Source of the DNA: SUG2458 sp963651465
GTDB taxonomy: Bacteria; Bacillota_I; Bacilli_A; RFN20; CAG-826
Direction: 5' to 3'
Assembly (NCBI GenBank): GCA_963651465.1
Contig: CAVJPS010000017.1
Span: 8,760 to 72,759 of the forward strand
DNA length: 64,000 bases
Made by a program: the position numbers and the translations under genes. Positions 27,085 to 39,589 of this stretch are shown here, one piece after another. The notes below the pieces were generated by a model that was given only the letters and a program-made list of their open reading frames with translations, was not told the DNA's origin and searched no databases. Position 1 is the stretch's first letter, and every line of letters starts with the position of its first letter.

Positions 27085-27780
27085 TTACACCGCCTTTTTA
27101 TTAAGTGCATCTTTTGCAGCTAATTGCTCAGCTGCTTTTTTACTAGAAGCACGTCCATGACCTAGTTTAACTTCATTGAACTGGACTTCAACAACAAACA
27201 TTGGATTGTGTGCAGGACCTGTTTTTTCAATAACCTTGTAAACAACATTTCCTCTATTGTCACTTTGTATTTCCTCTTGAAGTCTTGTTTTATAGTCAGT
27301 TAATGATGATTCATCAAAATTTATGATATCGTCCAAAAAAATTTTTGTTAAATAATTATACGCAATATCAATTCCTTGATCTTCGTAAATAGCACCAGTT
27401 AAAGCTTCAAAAACATCTTCTAAAATTTTTTTTGAAATACCACCAGCTACCTTTAAACCATAACCAATTAAAATATAATTTTCTAATCCTAAATTTTTTG
27501 CGTATTTACTTAGTGATTTAGTTTGAACTAAATCAGCTCTCATTTTAGTCATTAAACCTTCTTGAGTGTCTTTATAATTCTTATAAATTAGATCAGCAAC
27601 TGTAAAGTTAATAACACTATCGCCTATGAATTCGAGTCTTTGATAATCGTGGTGCTTTGTATTAGCTTCACCATTATAAGATGAATGAGTAAAAGCAATT
27701 TCGTAGAGTGAAATATCTTTAGGCTTTATACCTAACGAATTTAAAAAAACAGTAATTTTTTCGCGGTAATTATTTTCCAT
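27085..27780 (-). CDS. rnc: Ribonuclease III
   Basis: RNase III cuts double-stranded RNA, including rRNA precursors such as the long stems of the rRNA operon in this window. The 231-residue protein has the nuclease domain with YQRLEFIGDSVI near 47 and EDVFEALTGAIY (catalytic acids), and a C-terminal dsRNA-binding domain (GHGRASSKKAAEQLAAKDAL). The ATG overlaps the plsX end by 11 bases; acpP, often between them, is absent. Confidence 0.97.
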   Translation of the reverse strand: MENNYREKITVFLNSLGIKPKDISLYEIAFTHSSYNGEANTKHHDYQRLEFIGDSVINFTVADLIYKNYKDTQEGLMTKMRADLVQTKSLSKYAKNLGLENYILIGYGLKVAGGISKKILEDVFEALTGAIYEDQGIDIAYNYLTKIFLDDIINFDESSLTDYKTRLQEEIQSDNRGNVVYKVIEKTGPAHNPMFVVEVQFNEVKLGHGRASSKKAAEQLAAKDALNKKAV

Positions 27781-28753
27781 CTTTATTTAAGCCATCTTTC
27801 ATTAAATTCACTATATTAGCTTTAGCCATCTTATAAGCTACATCCATTGCACAACTAAATCCATAAGCTTCTGAGTTACCATGCGCTTTTACAACTACAC
27901 CATTAACACCCAAAAGCATTGATCCACCCACCGATTTATAATCAAATGTTTCTTTAATATCTTTTATTCCCTTACGGCAAAATAAATATCCTAATTTTGA
28001 AAATAGATTTCTCTTAAATGCTTTTTTTATCATCTTATTCATCATTGAGAAAACACCTTCAGCGGTTTTTAAAAATACATTTCCAGGAAAACCACCAGTA
28101 ACTAAAACATCAACATCACCAAGTAAAGCTTCACGGCCTTCTATATTTCCACAGAAATTAGGGAAATTATTTTCTTTTAATAATTTGTGAGTTTCTTTTA
28201 CTTCAGGTGATCCTTTTTCTTCTTCAGTTCCGTTACTTAATAAGTACACACGTGGGTCTTGTATATTTAAAACAGCTTGTGTATATAAACGACCCATTGT
28301 AGCAAATTGATATAATTGTGAAGGAGTATTATCGTTATTAGCACCAATATCAAGTACTGTACAATATTTTCCTTTAATCATTGTTGGGAAAGGAGCAACT
28401 AAAGCCGCTCTTTCAACTCCAGGAATTAATTTTAACTTAATTGTTGCACTAGTTAAAAAGCCACCAGTAGAACCAGCAGATACTATTGCATCTGCTTCTC
28501 TTTCTAAGAAAGTATTAAGGGCTACAACCATTGATGATTTTCTCATTCTTAAAACATCAAATGCGTTAACGTCCATTGGTACAACATCTGGAGTATCAAT
28601 AATTTCACATTTACCTTCTAAACAAGCAAGTTCTTCCTTACGACCAACTGCAATTATTTCAACATCTTTATGCGATTCTAGAAAACGTAAAATACCAGCT
28701 GTGGTAGCTTTACTTCCGTTATCAGAGCCCATACAATCAATTACCATTTTCAT
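27770..28753 (-). CDS. plsX: Phosphate acyltransferase PlsX
   Basis: PlsX makes acyl-phosphate from acyl-ACP for glycerolipid synthesis and also accepts acyl-phosphate from the fatty acid kinase route. The 327-residue protein has VIDCMGSDNGSKA, ADAIVSAGSTGGFLTSA, GANNDNTPSQLYQFA (GAN motif) and SVGGSMLLGVNGVVVKAHGNS-type ending. The ATG (MKMVIDCMG) is 10 bases after AAGGAG; a TTG eight codons earlier is rejected. A TATAAT lies about 30 bases upstream, just after the fakA terminator, with a poor -35. fabD, fabG and acpP are not linked here. Confidence 0.96.
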   Translation of the reverse strand: MKMVIDCMGSDNGSKATTAGILRFLESHKDVEIIAVGRKEELACLEGKCEIIDTPDVVPMDVNAFDVLRMRKSSMVVALNTFLEREADAIVSAGSTGGFLTSATIKLKLIPGVERAALVAPFPTMIKGKYCTVLDIGANNDNTPSQLYQFATMGRLYTQAVLNIQDPRVYLLSNGTEEEKGSPEVKETHKLLKENNFPNFCGNIEGREALLGDVDVLVTGGFPGNVFLKTAEGVFSMMNKMIKKAFKRNLFSKLGYLFCRKGIKDIKETFDYKSVGGSMLLGVNGVVVKAHGNSEAYGFSCAMDVAYKMAKANIVNLMKDGLNKDGK

Positions 28754-28791
28754 AATATATAATCTCCTTATAATCAAACTTATTATACTAT

Positions 28792-28817
28792 AAAAAAAGG
28801 GATTTTTAATCCCTTTT
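28792..28817 (-). terminator. Terminator after fakA
   Basis: The - strand has a 9-bp stem AAAGGGATT / AATCCCTTT with a three-base loop and a seven-T run, about 12 bases after the fakA stop. Confidence 0.85.
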
Positions 28818-28827
28818 ATTTTATATT

Positions 28828-30453
28828 CTATTCAACTCCAATAATAAAATCGTATACAGGTTGATTTCCTTTGTGTACTTCTAATTCAATATCGTCAATA
28901 TTTTCAATTTCTTCATTGATTTTATTAAGAAGTTCTTCTTCTTCGTCTTTGGTAGCATCACAGCCAACAAGTAATGTAATAATAGATGTATCTTCATCAA
29001 CCATTTTTTTAATAATTTCCATTGCAGATTCGACTTTATTTGGATGACAGCAAAGAATTGTTTTATCAACTAATCCCATGTAATCGTCTTTTTTAATATC
29101 AACACCATCAATATTTGTATCTTTAATAGAGAAAGTTACTTGACCAGTCTTTACAGTAGAAATTGCTTCTTGCATTTCTTTGACGTTTTCCTCTAAAGAA
29201 ACCTCTGGATTAAACATCATACATGCTACTAATCCTTGAGGAATTGTTTTAGTTGGAACAACACGAGCATTAACTCCTTCAACAACTTCACATGCTTGAG
29301 ATGCAGCCATAACAATATTCGAGTTATTTGGAAGAATAATAATATTCTTTGCATTTACATCTTTAATAGCAGCTAAGAAATCTTCAGTTGAAGGGTTCAT
29401 TGTTTGGCCACCAGAAACTACATAATTGACTCTTAAATCTTTAAATAATTTTTCAATTCCGTCACCAGCTCCAACAGCAATTAAAGCATATTCTTTCATT
29501 TCTTCTTCAATTTTTTCTTCCTCAACTTCTAATTTAGTATGAGAAATGGCAAGATTTTCAATTTTAATTTTTTCAAATTCACCAAATTGTTGAGAATAAG
29601 TAATAATACTACCAGGAATTAAAGTGTGGATATGAACGATTAATTTTGTCATTGATTCATTGACCTTAACTTCAACGTTAGTACCATGTGAATTGACCAT
29701 TTTTTTATAACGATCAGCAACGAAAGTTTTCTTTTCTTCACCTTCGCCTAAGTTCATTAGGAATTCAACACAATATCCATTTTTTTCTTCATCAAATGAT
29801 GTAGAAGATTCATATACTGGTTCAACTGCTTTTTCAACTACTTCACCGAGAATAGCTTTTTGGAAACCCTCTAAGACTTTTACAAGTCCAGCGCCTCCAG
29901 AGTCAACAACACCGACTTCTTTTAATACTGGAAGAAGATCAGGCGTTCTCTTTAATGAAGCTCTAGCTTCTTTAAGAAGAATTTCCATTACTTTTTCTAT
30001 GTTCATTGAACTATTAACATGTTCATGTACATAAGTTGTAGATTCTCTTATAACAGTTAAGATTGTGCCTTCGACAGGACGCATAACAGCTTTATAAGCA
30101 ATTTTTTGTCCGTTAAAAAAAGCATCAGCAAATTCAACTGCATTAATGTTTTTCTTACCTTCTAATGCCATAGCAAAGCCTCTGAAAATTTGTGATAAAA
30201 TAACACCAGAGTTACCACGAGCACCCATTAATAAGCCTTTTGAAAAAGCTTTTGCGATTGAATAAACATCTTCATCATTACGATTAGCAACTTCTTTTGC
30301 ACCAGATGAAATTGTTAAATTCATATTGGTTCCAGTATCTCCATCAGGTACAGGGAAAACATTTAAGGCATCAATTTCAGGATAGCAATTGTATAAATTA
30401 TTTGCACCAGAAATAATCATTTGTTTTAAAATTAGACCATTTATATTTTTCAT
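28828..30453 (-). CDS. fakA: Fatty acid kinase catalytic subunit FakA (YloV)
   Basis: FakA phosphorylates fatty acids held by FakB so that PlsX/PlsY can use exogenous lipids. The 541-residue protein has the N-terminal DhaL-like ATP domain (NVFPVPDGDTGTNMNLT, MGARGNSGVILSQIFRG), the middle zinc-type domain and the C-terminal DegV-like domain. The ATG follows GGAGG by five bases; a TTG four codons earlier overlaps that site. It follows asp23 as yloU-yloV in Bacillus, with PlsX next, so fatty-acid uptake seems a conserved unit. FakB is not in the window. Confidence 0.95.
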   Translation of the reverse strand: MKNINGLILKQMIISGANNLYNCYPEIDALNVFPVPDGDTGTNMNLTISSGAKEVANRNDEDVYSIAKAFSKGLLMGARGNSGVILSQIFRGFAMALEGKKNINAVEFADAFFNGQKIAYKAVMRPVEGTILTVIRESTTYVHEHVNSSMNIEKVMEILLKEARASLKRTPDLLPVLKEVGVVDSGGAGLVKVLEGFQKAILGEVVEKAVEPVYESSTSFDEEKNGYCVEFLMNLGEGEEKKTFVADRYKKMVNSHGTNVEVKVNESMTKLIVHIHTLIPGSIITYSQQFGEFEKIKIENLAISHTKLEVEEEKIEEEMKEYALIAVGAGDGIEKLFKDLRVNYVVSGGQTMNPSTEDFLAAIKDVNAKNIIILPNNSNIVMAASQACEVVEGVNARVVPTKTIPQGLVACMMFNPEVSLEENVKEMQEAISTVKTGQVTFSIKDTNIDGVDIKKDDYMGLVDKTILCCHPNKVESAMEIIKKMVDEDTSIITLLVGCDATKDEEEELLNKINEEIENIDDIELEVHKGNQPVYDFIIGVE

Positions 30454-30474
30454 ATTAACCTCCAAGCCAAAAAA

Positions 30475-30831
30475 TTAAATTTGTTTAATTTCTTGGACAT
30501 AGACATTGATAGATTTAAATTTAATATCAAATGTCTTTTCAAGTATATATTTTACTTTTTTTTGAACTTCAGCAATTACTTCAGTTACTTTTACTCCATA
30601 CGCTACTACAATATAAAGATCAACTTCATATCCATCTTTACCTTTTTTTGCTGTCACGCCTTCGGAAAAATTATCTTTTTTTAATCCATTGTAGGATTTG
30701 CTTGCCTTTGAATCTTTACTAGACATTCCAATAACACCATAACATTCAACTGCAGCTGAACCTGCAATAGATGCAATAGCATCTAGTGAAATATTAATAG
30801 CACCATACGGAGTTTGTTTATCAAGAGTCAT
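30475..30831 (-). CDS. Asp23/Gls24 family protein (YloU)
   Basis: The 118-residue protein is a short Asp23/DUF322 family member (TPYGAINISLDAIASIAGSAAVECYGVIGMS, YEVDLYIVVAYGVKV, VKYILEKTFDIKFKSINVYVQ). Relatives are envelope-associated and alkaline-stress related; the yloU-yloV pairing is widespread, suggesting a link to membrane lipid state. GGGAGG lies 6 bases before the ATG. It has its own promoter between it and the rRNA operon. Confidence 0.92.
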   Translation of the reverse strand: MTLDKQTPYGAINISLDAIASIAGSAAVECYGVIGMSSKDSKASKSYNGLKKDNFSEGVTAKKGKDGYEVDLYIVVAYGVKVTEVIAEVQKKVKYILEKTFDIKFKSINVYVQEIKQI

Positions 30832-30874
30832 AAAAAACCTCCCTTGTATTCATTTCATTGAATACGGCGAAGTT

Positions 30875-30903
30875 ATTATAACATAATAGTTTTTTTTTGT
30901 AAA
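30875..30903 (-). promoter_or_regulatory. Promoter of asp23-fakA
   Basis: The - strand reads TTTACA, a 17-base spacer starting with an A8 run, and a perfect TATAAT. A 7-bp hairpin (GTATTCA / TGAATAC) lies between the start and the SD. Confidence 0.75.
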
Positions 30904-30963
30904 AGAATTAGTATTATTAAATGTCTTTTTCTGAATTAATATCTTAATAATAAGATATTATGT

Positions 30964-30995
30964 AAAAAAACTATCATTTTTTTAGTAAAAAAAAA
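30964..30995 (-). terminator. Terminator of the rRNA operon
   Basis: Nine T directly follow the GCCGGGC end of 5S rRNA on the - strand, so the 5S terminal stem may itself act as the terminator hairpin. A further weak 4-bp hairpin followed by seven T comes next. Confidence 0.55.
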
Positions 30996-31105
30996 GCCCG
31001 GCAACTTGCTATTTTCAGTCCGAAGACCTATCTTCGCCGCTACGGTGCTTAACTTCTGTGTTCGGGATGGGAACAGGTGTGTCCACCGCGCCATCATCAC
31101 CAGAC
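30996..31105 (-). rRNA. rrf: 5S ribosomal RNA
   Basis: The - strand contains the 5S core CCCATCCCGAACACAG and GAAGTTAAG. The ends were set where GTCTGGTGAT pairs with GTTGCCGGGC. The length of about 110 bases is slightly short but normal for Firmicutes. It is the last gene of the rRNA operon. Confidence 0.93.
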
Positions 31106-31125
31106 TTTTTTCAGAGATATAAAGA

Positions 31126-31150
31126 TTGTTCCCTGAAAACTAGATATTAA
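31126..31150 (-). other. 23S rRNA processing stem, 3' arm
   Basis: These 25 bases pair over their whole length (three G-U pairs, no mismatch) with a segment before the 23S gene at 34188-34212, bracketing 23S as an RNase III-type precursor stem. Confidence 0.85.
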
Positions 31151-31196
31151 TTTAATATAACATATTCAGATTACCCAAATATAAATAATTTTACTC

Positions 31197-34091
<2,895 letters not shown>

Positions 34092-34187
34092 TTGTAAAAT
34101 TACTTTTGATTCGGTTTAATCTTGCTTACATTGTTATCACTTACGTGATTACAACTTAACAGAAAGAACATGTTATAATTAATATTT

Positions 34188-34212
34188 TTAATATCCAGTT
34201 TTCAAAGAACAA
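34188..34212 (-). other. 23S rRNA processing stem, 5' arm
   Basis: The - strand reads TTGTTCTTTGAAAACTGGAT and five more bases, complementary to the 23S-5S spacer at 31126-31150. It includes the CTTTGAAAACTG element that also starts the 16S stem. Confidence 0.85.
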
Positions 34213-34231
34213 TTTGAGAGTCATCTCTAAT

Positions 34232-34252
34232 CTCTCAAAACTAAACAGAAAT
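34232..34252 (-). other. 16S rRNA processing stem, 3' arm
   Basis: This 21-base segment after 16S pairs with the leader segment at 35942-35962 with one mismatch and two G-U pairs. The rest of the 16S-23S spacer, 34092-34335, holds no tRNA. Confidence 0.75.
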
Positions 34253-34335
34253 TCAACTTCGTCATGAATAATAACTAGTTTTGGTTTATTTGTACTAATC
34301 CGACTTATATATTAATAAGTCTTAACTTTCTCCAT

Positions 34336-35870
<1,535 letters not shown>

Positions 35871-35941
35871 ATATTTCCTAGTTCAATAATTATTCTGGTT
35901 ATGTATGTTTTATATAAAACATTAAATTGACGTTGTTGTTT

Positions 35942-35962
35942 ATTTCTGTTCAGTTTTCAAAG
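35942..35962 (-). other. 16S rRNA processing stem, 5' arm
   Basis: The leader carries CTTTGAAAACTGAACAGAAA on the - strand, complementary to the segment behind 16S. Just upstream, a 7-bp hairpin TACAGCA / TGCTGTA (35971-35995) sits at the start of the P2 transcript. Confidence 0.75.
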
Positions 35963-36003
35963 ATCAGATATACAGCATTTATCTCAATTGCTGTAGCTTT
36001 TTT

Positions 36004-36032
36004 ATAATAGCATTGTCGAATACTTATGTCAA
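36004..36032 (-). promoter_or_regulatory. rRNA operon promoter P2
   Basis: The - strand has a perfect TTGACA, a 17-base spacer and TATTAT, about 130 bases before mature 16S. Confidence 0.88.
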
Positions 36033-36112
36033 TATTTTTTTTAATTTTATTAACATTTTTTTATTCGATTTTATGCTGCTAATTTTAGTCGCATACTTGT
36101 TGCGACTTAATT

Positions 36113-36141
36113 ATTAAAACACTTATTTATTAATAATGCAA
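36113..36141 (-). promoter_or_regulatory. rRNA operon promoter P1 (candidate)
   Basis: The - strand has TTGCAT, 17 bases and TTTAAT, about 110 bases before P2. Tandem promoters are usual for rRNA operons. A 7-bp hairpin AGTCGCA / TGCGACT (36087-36107) would lie at the 5' end of its transcript. Confidence 0.5.
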
Positions 36142-36187
36142 GAGTTTTTTTAAAACTTTTTAAAATATTTATTTTTGTCTTATATAA

Positions 36188-36218
36188 ATAAAAAAATCGC
36201 CCTTTTGAAGGACGATTT
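36188..36218 (-). terminator. Terminator after tpiA
   Basis: The - strand has an 11-bp stem AAATCGTCCTT / AAGGGCGATTT (one G-U) with a three-base loop and TTTTAT. It isolates the rRNA promoters from glycolytic transcription. Confidence 0.88.
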
Positions 36219-36227
36219 ATCTATAAA

Positions 36228-36983
36228 TTATAATAAATTTAAAAGCATTGATTTAAATGATTCAACCTTTAAAGAAGCACCACCAACTAGAGCACCATCT
36301 ATATCATCTTGGCCTAAATATTCTCTTACATTTTCTGGTTTTACTGAGCCACCGTATAAAATTCTAACTTTTTCAGCTACTTGTGCATTAAAAACGTTTT
36401 TAATAGTTTCTCTAATTAATTTACAAACATCTTCAGCAATTTCTTTTGAAGCGTTTTTACCAGTACCAATAGACCATACTGGTTCATAAGCAATAATTAA
36501 ATCACAAGCATCTTCTGCTTTAACATTGTTTAAACCTTCGATGACTTGATTTTTAACAATTTCATTTGTTAAACCTTTTTCGAATTCTTCAAGTGTTTCA
36601 CCAACACAATAAACAGGTATCATCTTGTTTTCTAATAAATGTAAGATCTTTTTATTGCATGTAGTGTTAGTTTCACCATTGTATGCTCTTCTTTCAGAAT
36701 GTCCAACTAAAGACCATGAAATATTAACGTCTTTTAGCATAGGCACAGAAATTTCACCTGTAAAAGCTCCACTATCAACACTATTAACGTTTTGAGCAGC
36801 AACAATTAGTTTAGGGTTTGCTTTTCTAACAGTATCAAGACATAAAAATGTAGGAGCAATTCCTATATCAATATTACCTTTTTCAGCAATTTCACTTAAT
36901 TCAATGGAATTTTGAGCAAAGTCTTTTGCTTCAGCAATTGTTTTGTTCATTTTCCAGTTGCCTAATAAAATCTTTTTTCTCAT
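36228..36983 (-). CDS. tpiA: Triosephosphate isomerase
   Basis: TpiA interconverts DHAP and glyceraldehyde 3-phosphate. The 251-residue protein has LLGNWKMNK (catalytic Lys), VGHSERR (catalytic His), AYEPVWSIGTGKNAS (catalytic Glu and loop 6) and ILYGGSVKPENV. The ATG follows AGGTGAT; a GTG three codons earlier overlaps that site. It is 12 bases after pgk, forming a glycolytic pair; gapA, pgm and eno are elsewhere. Confidence 0.98.
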   Translation of the reverse strand: MRKKILLGNWKMNKTIAEAKDFAQNSIELSEIAEKGNIDIGIAPTFLCLDTVRKANPKLIVAAQNVNSVDSGAFTGEISVPMLKDVNISWSLVGHSERRAYNGETNTTCNKKILHLLENKMIPVYCVGETLEEFEKGLTNEIVKNQVIEGLNNVKAEDACDLIIAYEPVWSIGTGKNASKEIAEDVCKLIRETIKNVFNAQVAEKVRILYGGSVKPENVREYLGQDDIDGALVGGASLKVESFKSMLLNLL

Positions 36984-36995
36984 ATTAATCACCTA

Positions 36996-38204
36996 TTATT
37001 CAGCAATTACATCAATACCAGGTAAATGACCATCGTTCTCGATCATTTCAAGTGATGCTCCACCGCCAGTTGAAACATGTGAAAATTTATCAACAAATCC
37101 AAATTGTTTACAAGCAGCAGCACTATCGCCACCACCAATAACTGTGAAAGCACCATTTAAATTAGCACAAGCTTCACAAACTGCGATTGTACCTTTTTGG
37201 TAATCTTCTTTTTCAAAAACGCCCATTGGTCCATTCCAGAATACAGTTTTAGCATTAGCAATTTCATTTTTAAATAATTCAATAGTTTTATCACCAATGT
37301 CCATACCTTCAAAACCAGCTGGTACGCCTTCTTCACGTGTAACAACTTTAGTTTCTGTTGGATTATCAAAATCATTTGCTACTTTAAAATCTATTGGTAA
37401 TAAAATCTTACCAGAAGCAAACATTTCATTAGCGTAATCTAATTGATCATCTTCAACTGGTGAATTTCCTGTAGCAACGCCTTGTGCCTTTAAGAAAGTA
37501 TATGCCATAGCACCACCAATAATAATTTTGTCACATTTCTTTAATAAAGAATTAATAACTTTAATTTTATCTGATACTTTGAAACCACCGAGAATAGCAA
37601 TATAAGGTCTATCAGTTGCGTCAACAACTTTTGAAAGTGATTTAATTTCTTTTTCAACTAAATAACCAACAGCAACTTGTTTACCTTCTGCTTTTAAAAT
37701 TGAAGGAACACCAACTGTTGATGCGTGAGCACGGTGTGCAGAACCAAAAGCATCCATTACAAATGCATCGACTAAAGAAGCCCATTCTTTTGATAATGCT
37801 TCATCATTCTTTGTTTCACCTTTTTCATAACGAGTGTTTTGAACTAATAAAACATCACCATCATTTAATTTGTTAACAGCAGCAGCTAATTCTTCGCCAC
37901 GTGTTTGTTCACAGAAAGCAACTTCTTTGTTTAATAATTCGCCTAATCTAACAGCAACAGGTGCTAATGTGTTTTTCTTAATTGTTGCCTCTAACTTAGC
38001 TTTATCTTCTTCTTTCCAATTGATTTTACCTAAGTGTGACATTAAAACAACTTTTGCGCCTTTACTAATTAATTCACGAATAGTTGGTAAAGCTTGAACA
38101 ATACGATTGTCGTCACGAATAACGCCATCTTTTAGAGGGACATTAAAATCACAACGAACTAATACTTTTTGTCCAGTGACTTGTAAATCTTTTACATTCT
38201 TCAT
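36996..38204 (-). CDS. pgk: Phosphoglycerate kinase
   Basis: Pgk makes ATP from 1,3-bisphosphoglycerate. The 402-residue protein has KVLVRCDFNVPLKDG, VVLMSHLGK, DAFGSAHRAHASTVG, and the nucleotide region FWNGPMGVFEKEDYQKGT and GGGDSAAA. Length is typical (about 395). The ATG (MKNVKDLQV) follows AAGGAG by six bases; an ATG 14 codons upstream lies in the leader and would cross the operator-like palindrome. It is cotranscribed with tpiA. Confidence 0.98.
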   Translation of the reverse strand: MKNVKDLQVTGQKVLVRCDFNVPLKDGVIRDDNRIVQALPTIRELISKGAKVVLMSHLGKINWKEEDKAKLEATIKKNTLAPVAVRLGELLNKEVAFCEQTRGEELAAAVNKLNDGDVLLVQNTRYEKGETKNDEALSKEWASLVDAFVMDAFGSAHRAHASTVGVPSILKAEGKQVAVGYLVEKEIKSLSKVVDATDRPYIAILGGFKVSDKIKVINSLLKKCDKIIIGGAMAYTFLKAQGVATGNSPVEDDQLDYANEMFASGKILLPIDFKVANDFDNPTETKVVTREEGVPAGFEGMDIGDKTIELFKNEIANAKTVFWNGPMGVFEKEDYQKGTIAVCEACANLNGAFTVIGGGDSAAACKQFGFVDKFSHVSTGGGASLEMIENDGHLPGIDVIAE

Positions 38205-38223
38205 AATTTTCTCCTTTGCAATA

Positions 38224-38239
38224 TTAATGTAAACATTAA
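38224..38239. promoter_or_regulatory. Operator-like palindrome in the pgk leader
   Basis: A perfect 16-base inverted repeat TTAATGTAAACATTAA lies between the pgk promoter and SD, about 20 bases into the transcript. A glycolytic regulator site is possible; no known consensus was matched. Confidence 0.35.
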
Positions 38240-38260
38240 GAACCATTTTGTTCCAAAAAT

Positions 38261-38288
38261 ATTATATTACATCTTGTCACAATTGTAA
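38261..38288 (-). promoter_or_regulatory. Promoter of pgk-tpiA
   Basis: The - strand has TTACAA, a 16-base spacer and a perfect TATAAT, about 60 bases before the start codon. Confidence 0.65.
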
Positions 38289-38319
38289 TTGATTTTGAGA
38301 AACATTTTTATTTTATTCT

Positions 38320-38544
38320 TTATTCCTCGAATCCAACAATGCCTTGAAACAATATTTCTAAAGTTATATCAAGCCCTAATGATATTTTTTCTAATATATC
38401 TAGAGTAGGATTTCTTCTCCCGTTTTCTATATCACATAAATAATTCTTATTAATGTTACAATTTAGTGCTAAATCTTCTTGTGATAACTTTTTATTTTTT
38501 CTTAAGTAACAAATTCTCATACCTAATTGTTTTCGAACATTCAT
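38320..38544 (-). CDS. Small XRE-family transcriptional regulator
   Basis: The 74-residue protein is a single Cro/CI-type helix-turn-helix (LGMRICYLRKNKKLSQEDLA, NINKNYLCDIENGRRNPTLD, LEKISLGLDITLEILF), with no sensor domain. The start is the ATG giving MNVRKQLG: AGAGGT in the last whiA codons lies 8 bases upstream, and a frame reaching further back would run inside whiA. The gap to the whiA stop is one base, so the two are coupled. Such short XRE proteins can act as dimeric repressors; its target is unknown. I do not know this gene next to whiA in Bacillus. Confidence 0.85.
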   Translation of the reverse strand: MNVRKQLGMRICYLRKNKKLSQEDLALNCNINKNYLCDIENGRRNPTLDILEKISLGLDITLEILFQGIVGFEE

Positions 38545-38545
38545 T

Positions 38546-39502
38546 TTAATTACCTCTATATTTTTCTGCCAATTCATGAATAGACCTGAATAAATGGTTA
38601 ATATTAGATTTAGTTACTTTAGTTCCTATTTCATAGGATAATAAATCCGCTAAATCTTGCATAGACATTTCCTCATTTTCAAGCCTTAAATAACATAAGG
38701 TTTTCATTTTAATATTTGGTATATTATTAATTCCAAAATATTGTTCGATTAGATCAATATCTTCTTTTTGTCTATGAGAACTTTCAACAGTTCTAATTAC
38801 ATTGGCATTCTCACAAATTTGTAATCTGTTATCGTTATTTCTAAAATCACGTTCAACTCTAATTTCTTCAAAATCTAAGCAACAATTATGTGCTCCTAAA
38901 AAAGCTAAAAAATCTACTATTTGATCAGATTTTTTTAAATAAACAACGTAATAACTTCTTCTTTGAATTACTTTTGTACTAAAAGATATTGGCTTACATT
39001 TATTTGTTAATTTACAAATATATTCAGCAAGCAATTCATCTTGACAACTTATCTCTAAATGATAATTTGACGAAATCGGATCATTACATGACCCCGTAGC
39101 TAAAAATGCACCTACTATAAAATACTTTAAATTATCATCGTTTTTAACAAATGATTTTTTAGTATTTGTTTCATAAAGACTAATCTCTAAATCATCAAGA
39201 ATTTCATCTGCTTTTTCATCGATAATAATATTAAAGCAAACTTTTTTATCAAACTTCATCTTACGACTATAAGTTAATCTAGGATCGATATCATATAATT
39301 GATGAAAAAGCTGATAAATTAATTTTGCCACTTTCGCATGTTCTGTCGAAAGTGCAATAATTGTTTCTTTATTTTTAATTAAAAAACGTCCATTAATTGA
39401 CGTAAAACCAGAAAGTAGAGCTTTTTTAGCTAAAAAATCACTATATTCATTAAGTGCCAATTCTTCTTTAACTTTATGGGTGAATGATTCTTTAAGTTCC
39501 AT
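38546..39502 (-). CDS. whiA: Sporulation/cell-division regulator WhiA
   Basis: WhiA has an inactive LAGLIDADG-like N-terminal half and a C-terminal helix-turn-helix. The 318-residue protein shows SFTHKVKEELALNE, AKKALLSGFTSINGRF, FLATGSCNDPISSNYHLEI, and the late RLENEEMSMQDLADLL helices. In Firmicutes without sporulation it affects division and chromosome segregation. GGAGGG lies 8 bases before the ATG. The usual neighbours rapZ and yvcK are absent; trxB precedes it after a terminator. Confidence 0.93.
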   Translation of the reverse strand: MELKESFTHKVKEELALNEYSDFLAKKALLSGFTSINGRFLIKNKETIIALSTEHAKVAKLIYQLFHQLYDIDPRLTYSRKMKFDKKVCFNIIIDEKADEILDDLEISLYETNTKKSFVKNDDNLKYFIVGAFLATGSCNDPISSNYHLEISCQDELLAEYICKLTNKCKPISFSTKVIQRRSYYVVYLKKSDQIVDFLAFLGAHNCCLDFEEIRVERDFRNNDNRLQICENANVIRTVESSHRQKEDIDLIEQYFGINNIPNIKMKTLCYLRLENEEMSMQDLADLLSYEIGTKVTKSNINHLFRSIHELAEKYRGN

Positions 39503-39563
39503 TTTCTGTGCCCTCCAATTAAGATAATATCATAAATTAAAAATTAAATTAACCCGGGCGTAT

Positions 39564-39589
39564 CAAAAAAAACGCATTTCTGCGTTTTT
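39564..39589 (-). terminator. Terminator at the end of trxB
   Basis: The - strand has a stem AAAAACGCA / TGCGTTTTT with a GAAA tetraloop and T run. It overlaps the trxB stop codon. Confidence 0.8.

Noticed and set aside
30938..30959. AATATCTT / AAGATATT hairpin behind the rRNA operon as its terminator
   Set aside because: The stem is AT-only and no T run follows on either strand; the 5S stem plus T9 is a better candidate.
34092..34335. tRNA genes in the 16S-23S spacer
   Set aside because: No cloverleaf or GTTCGA-type T arm is present; the spacer holds processing arms only.
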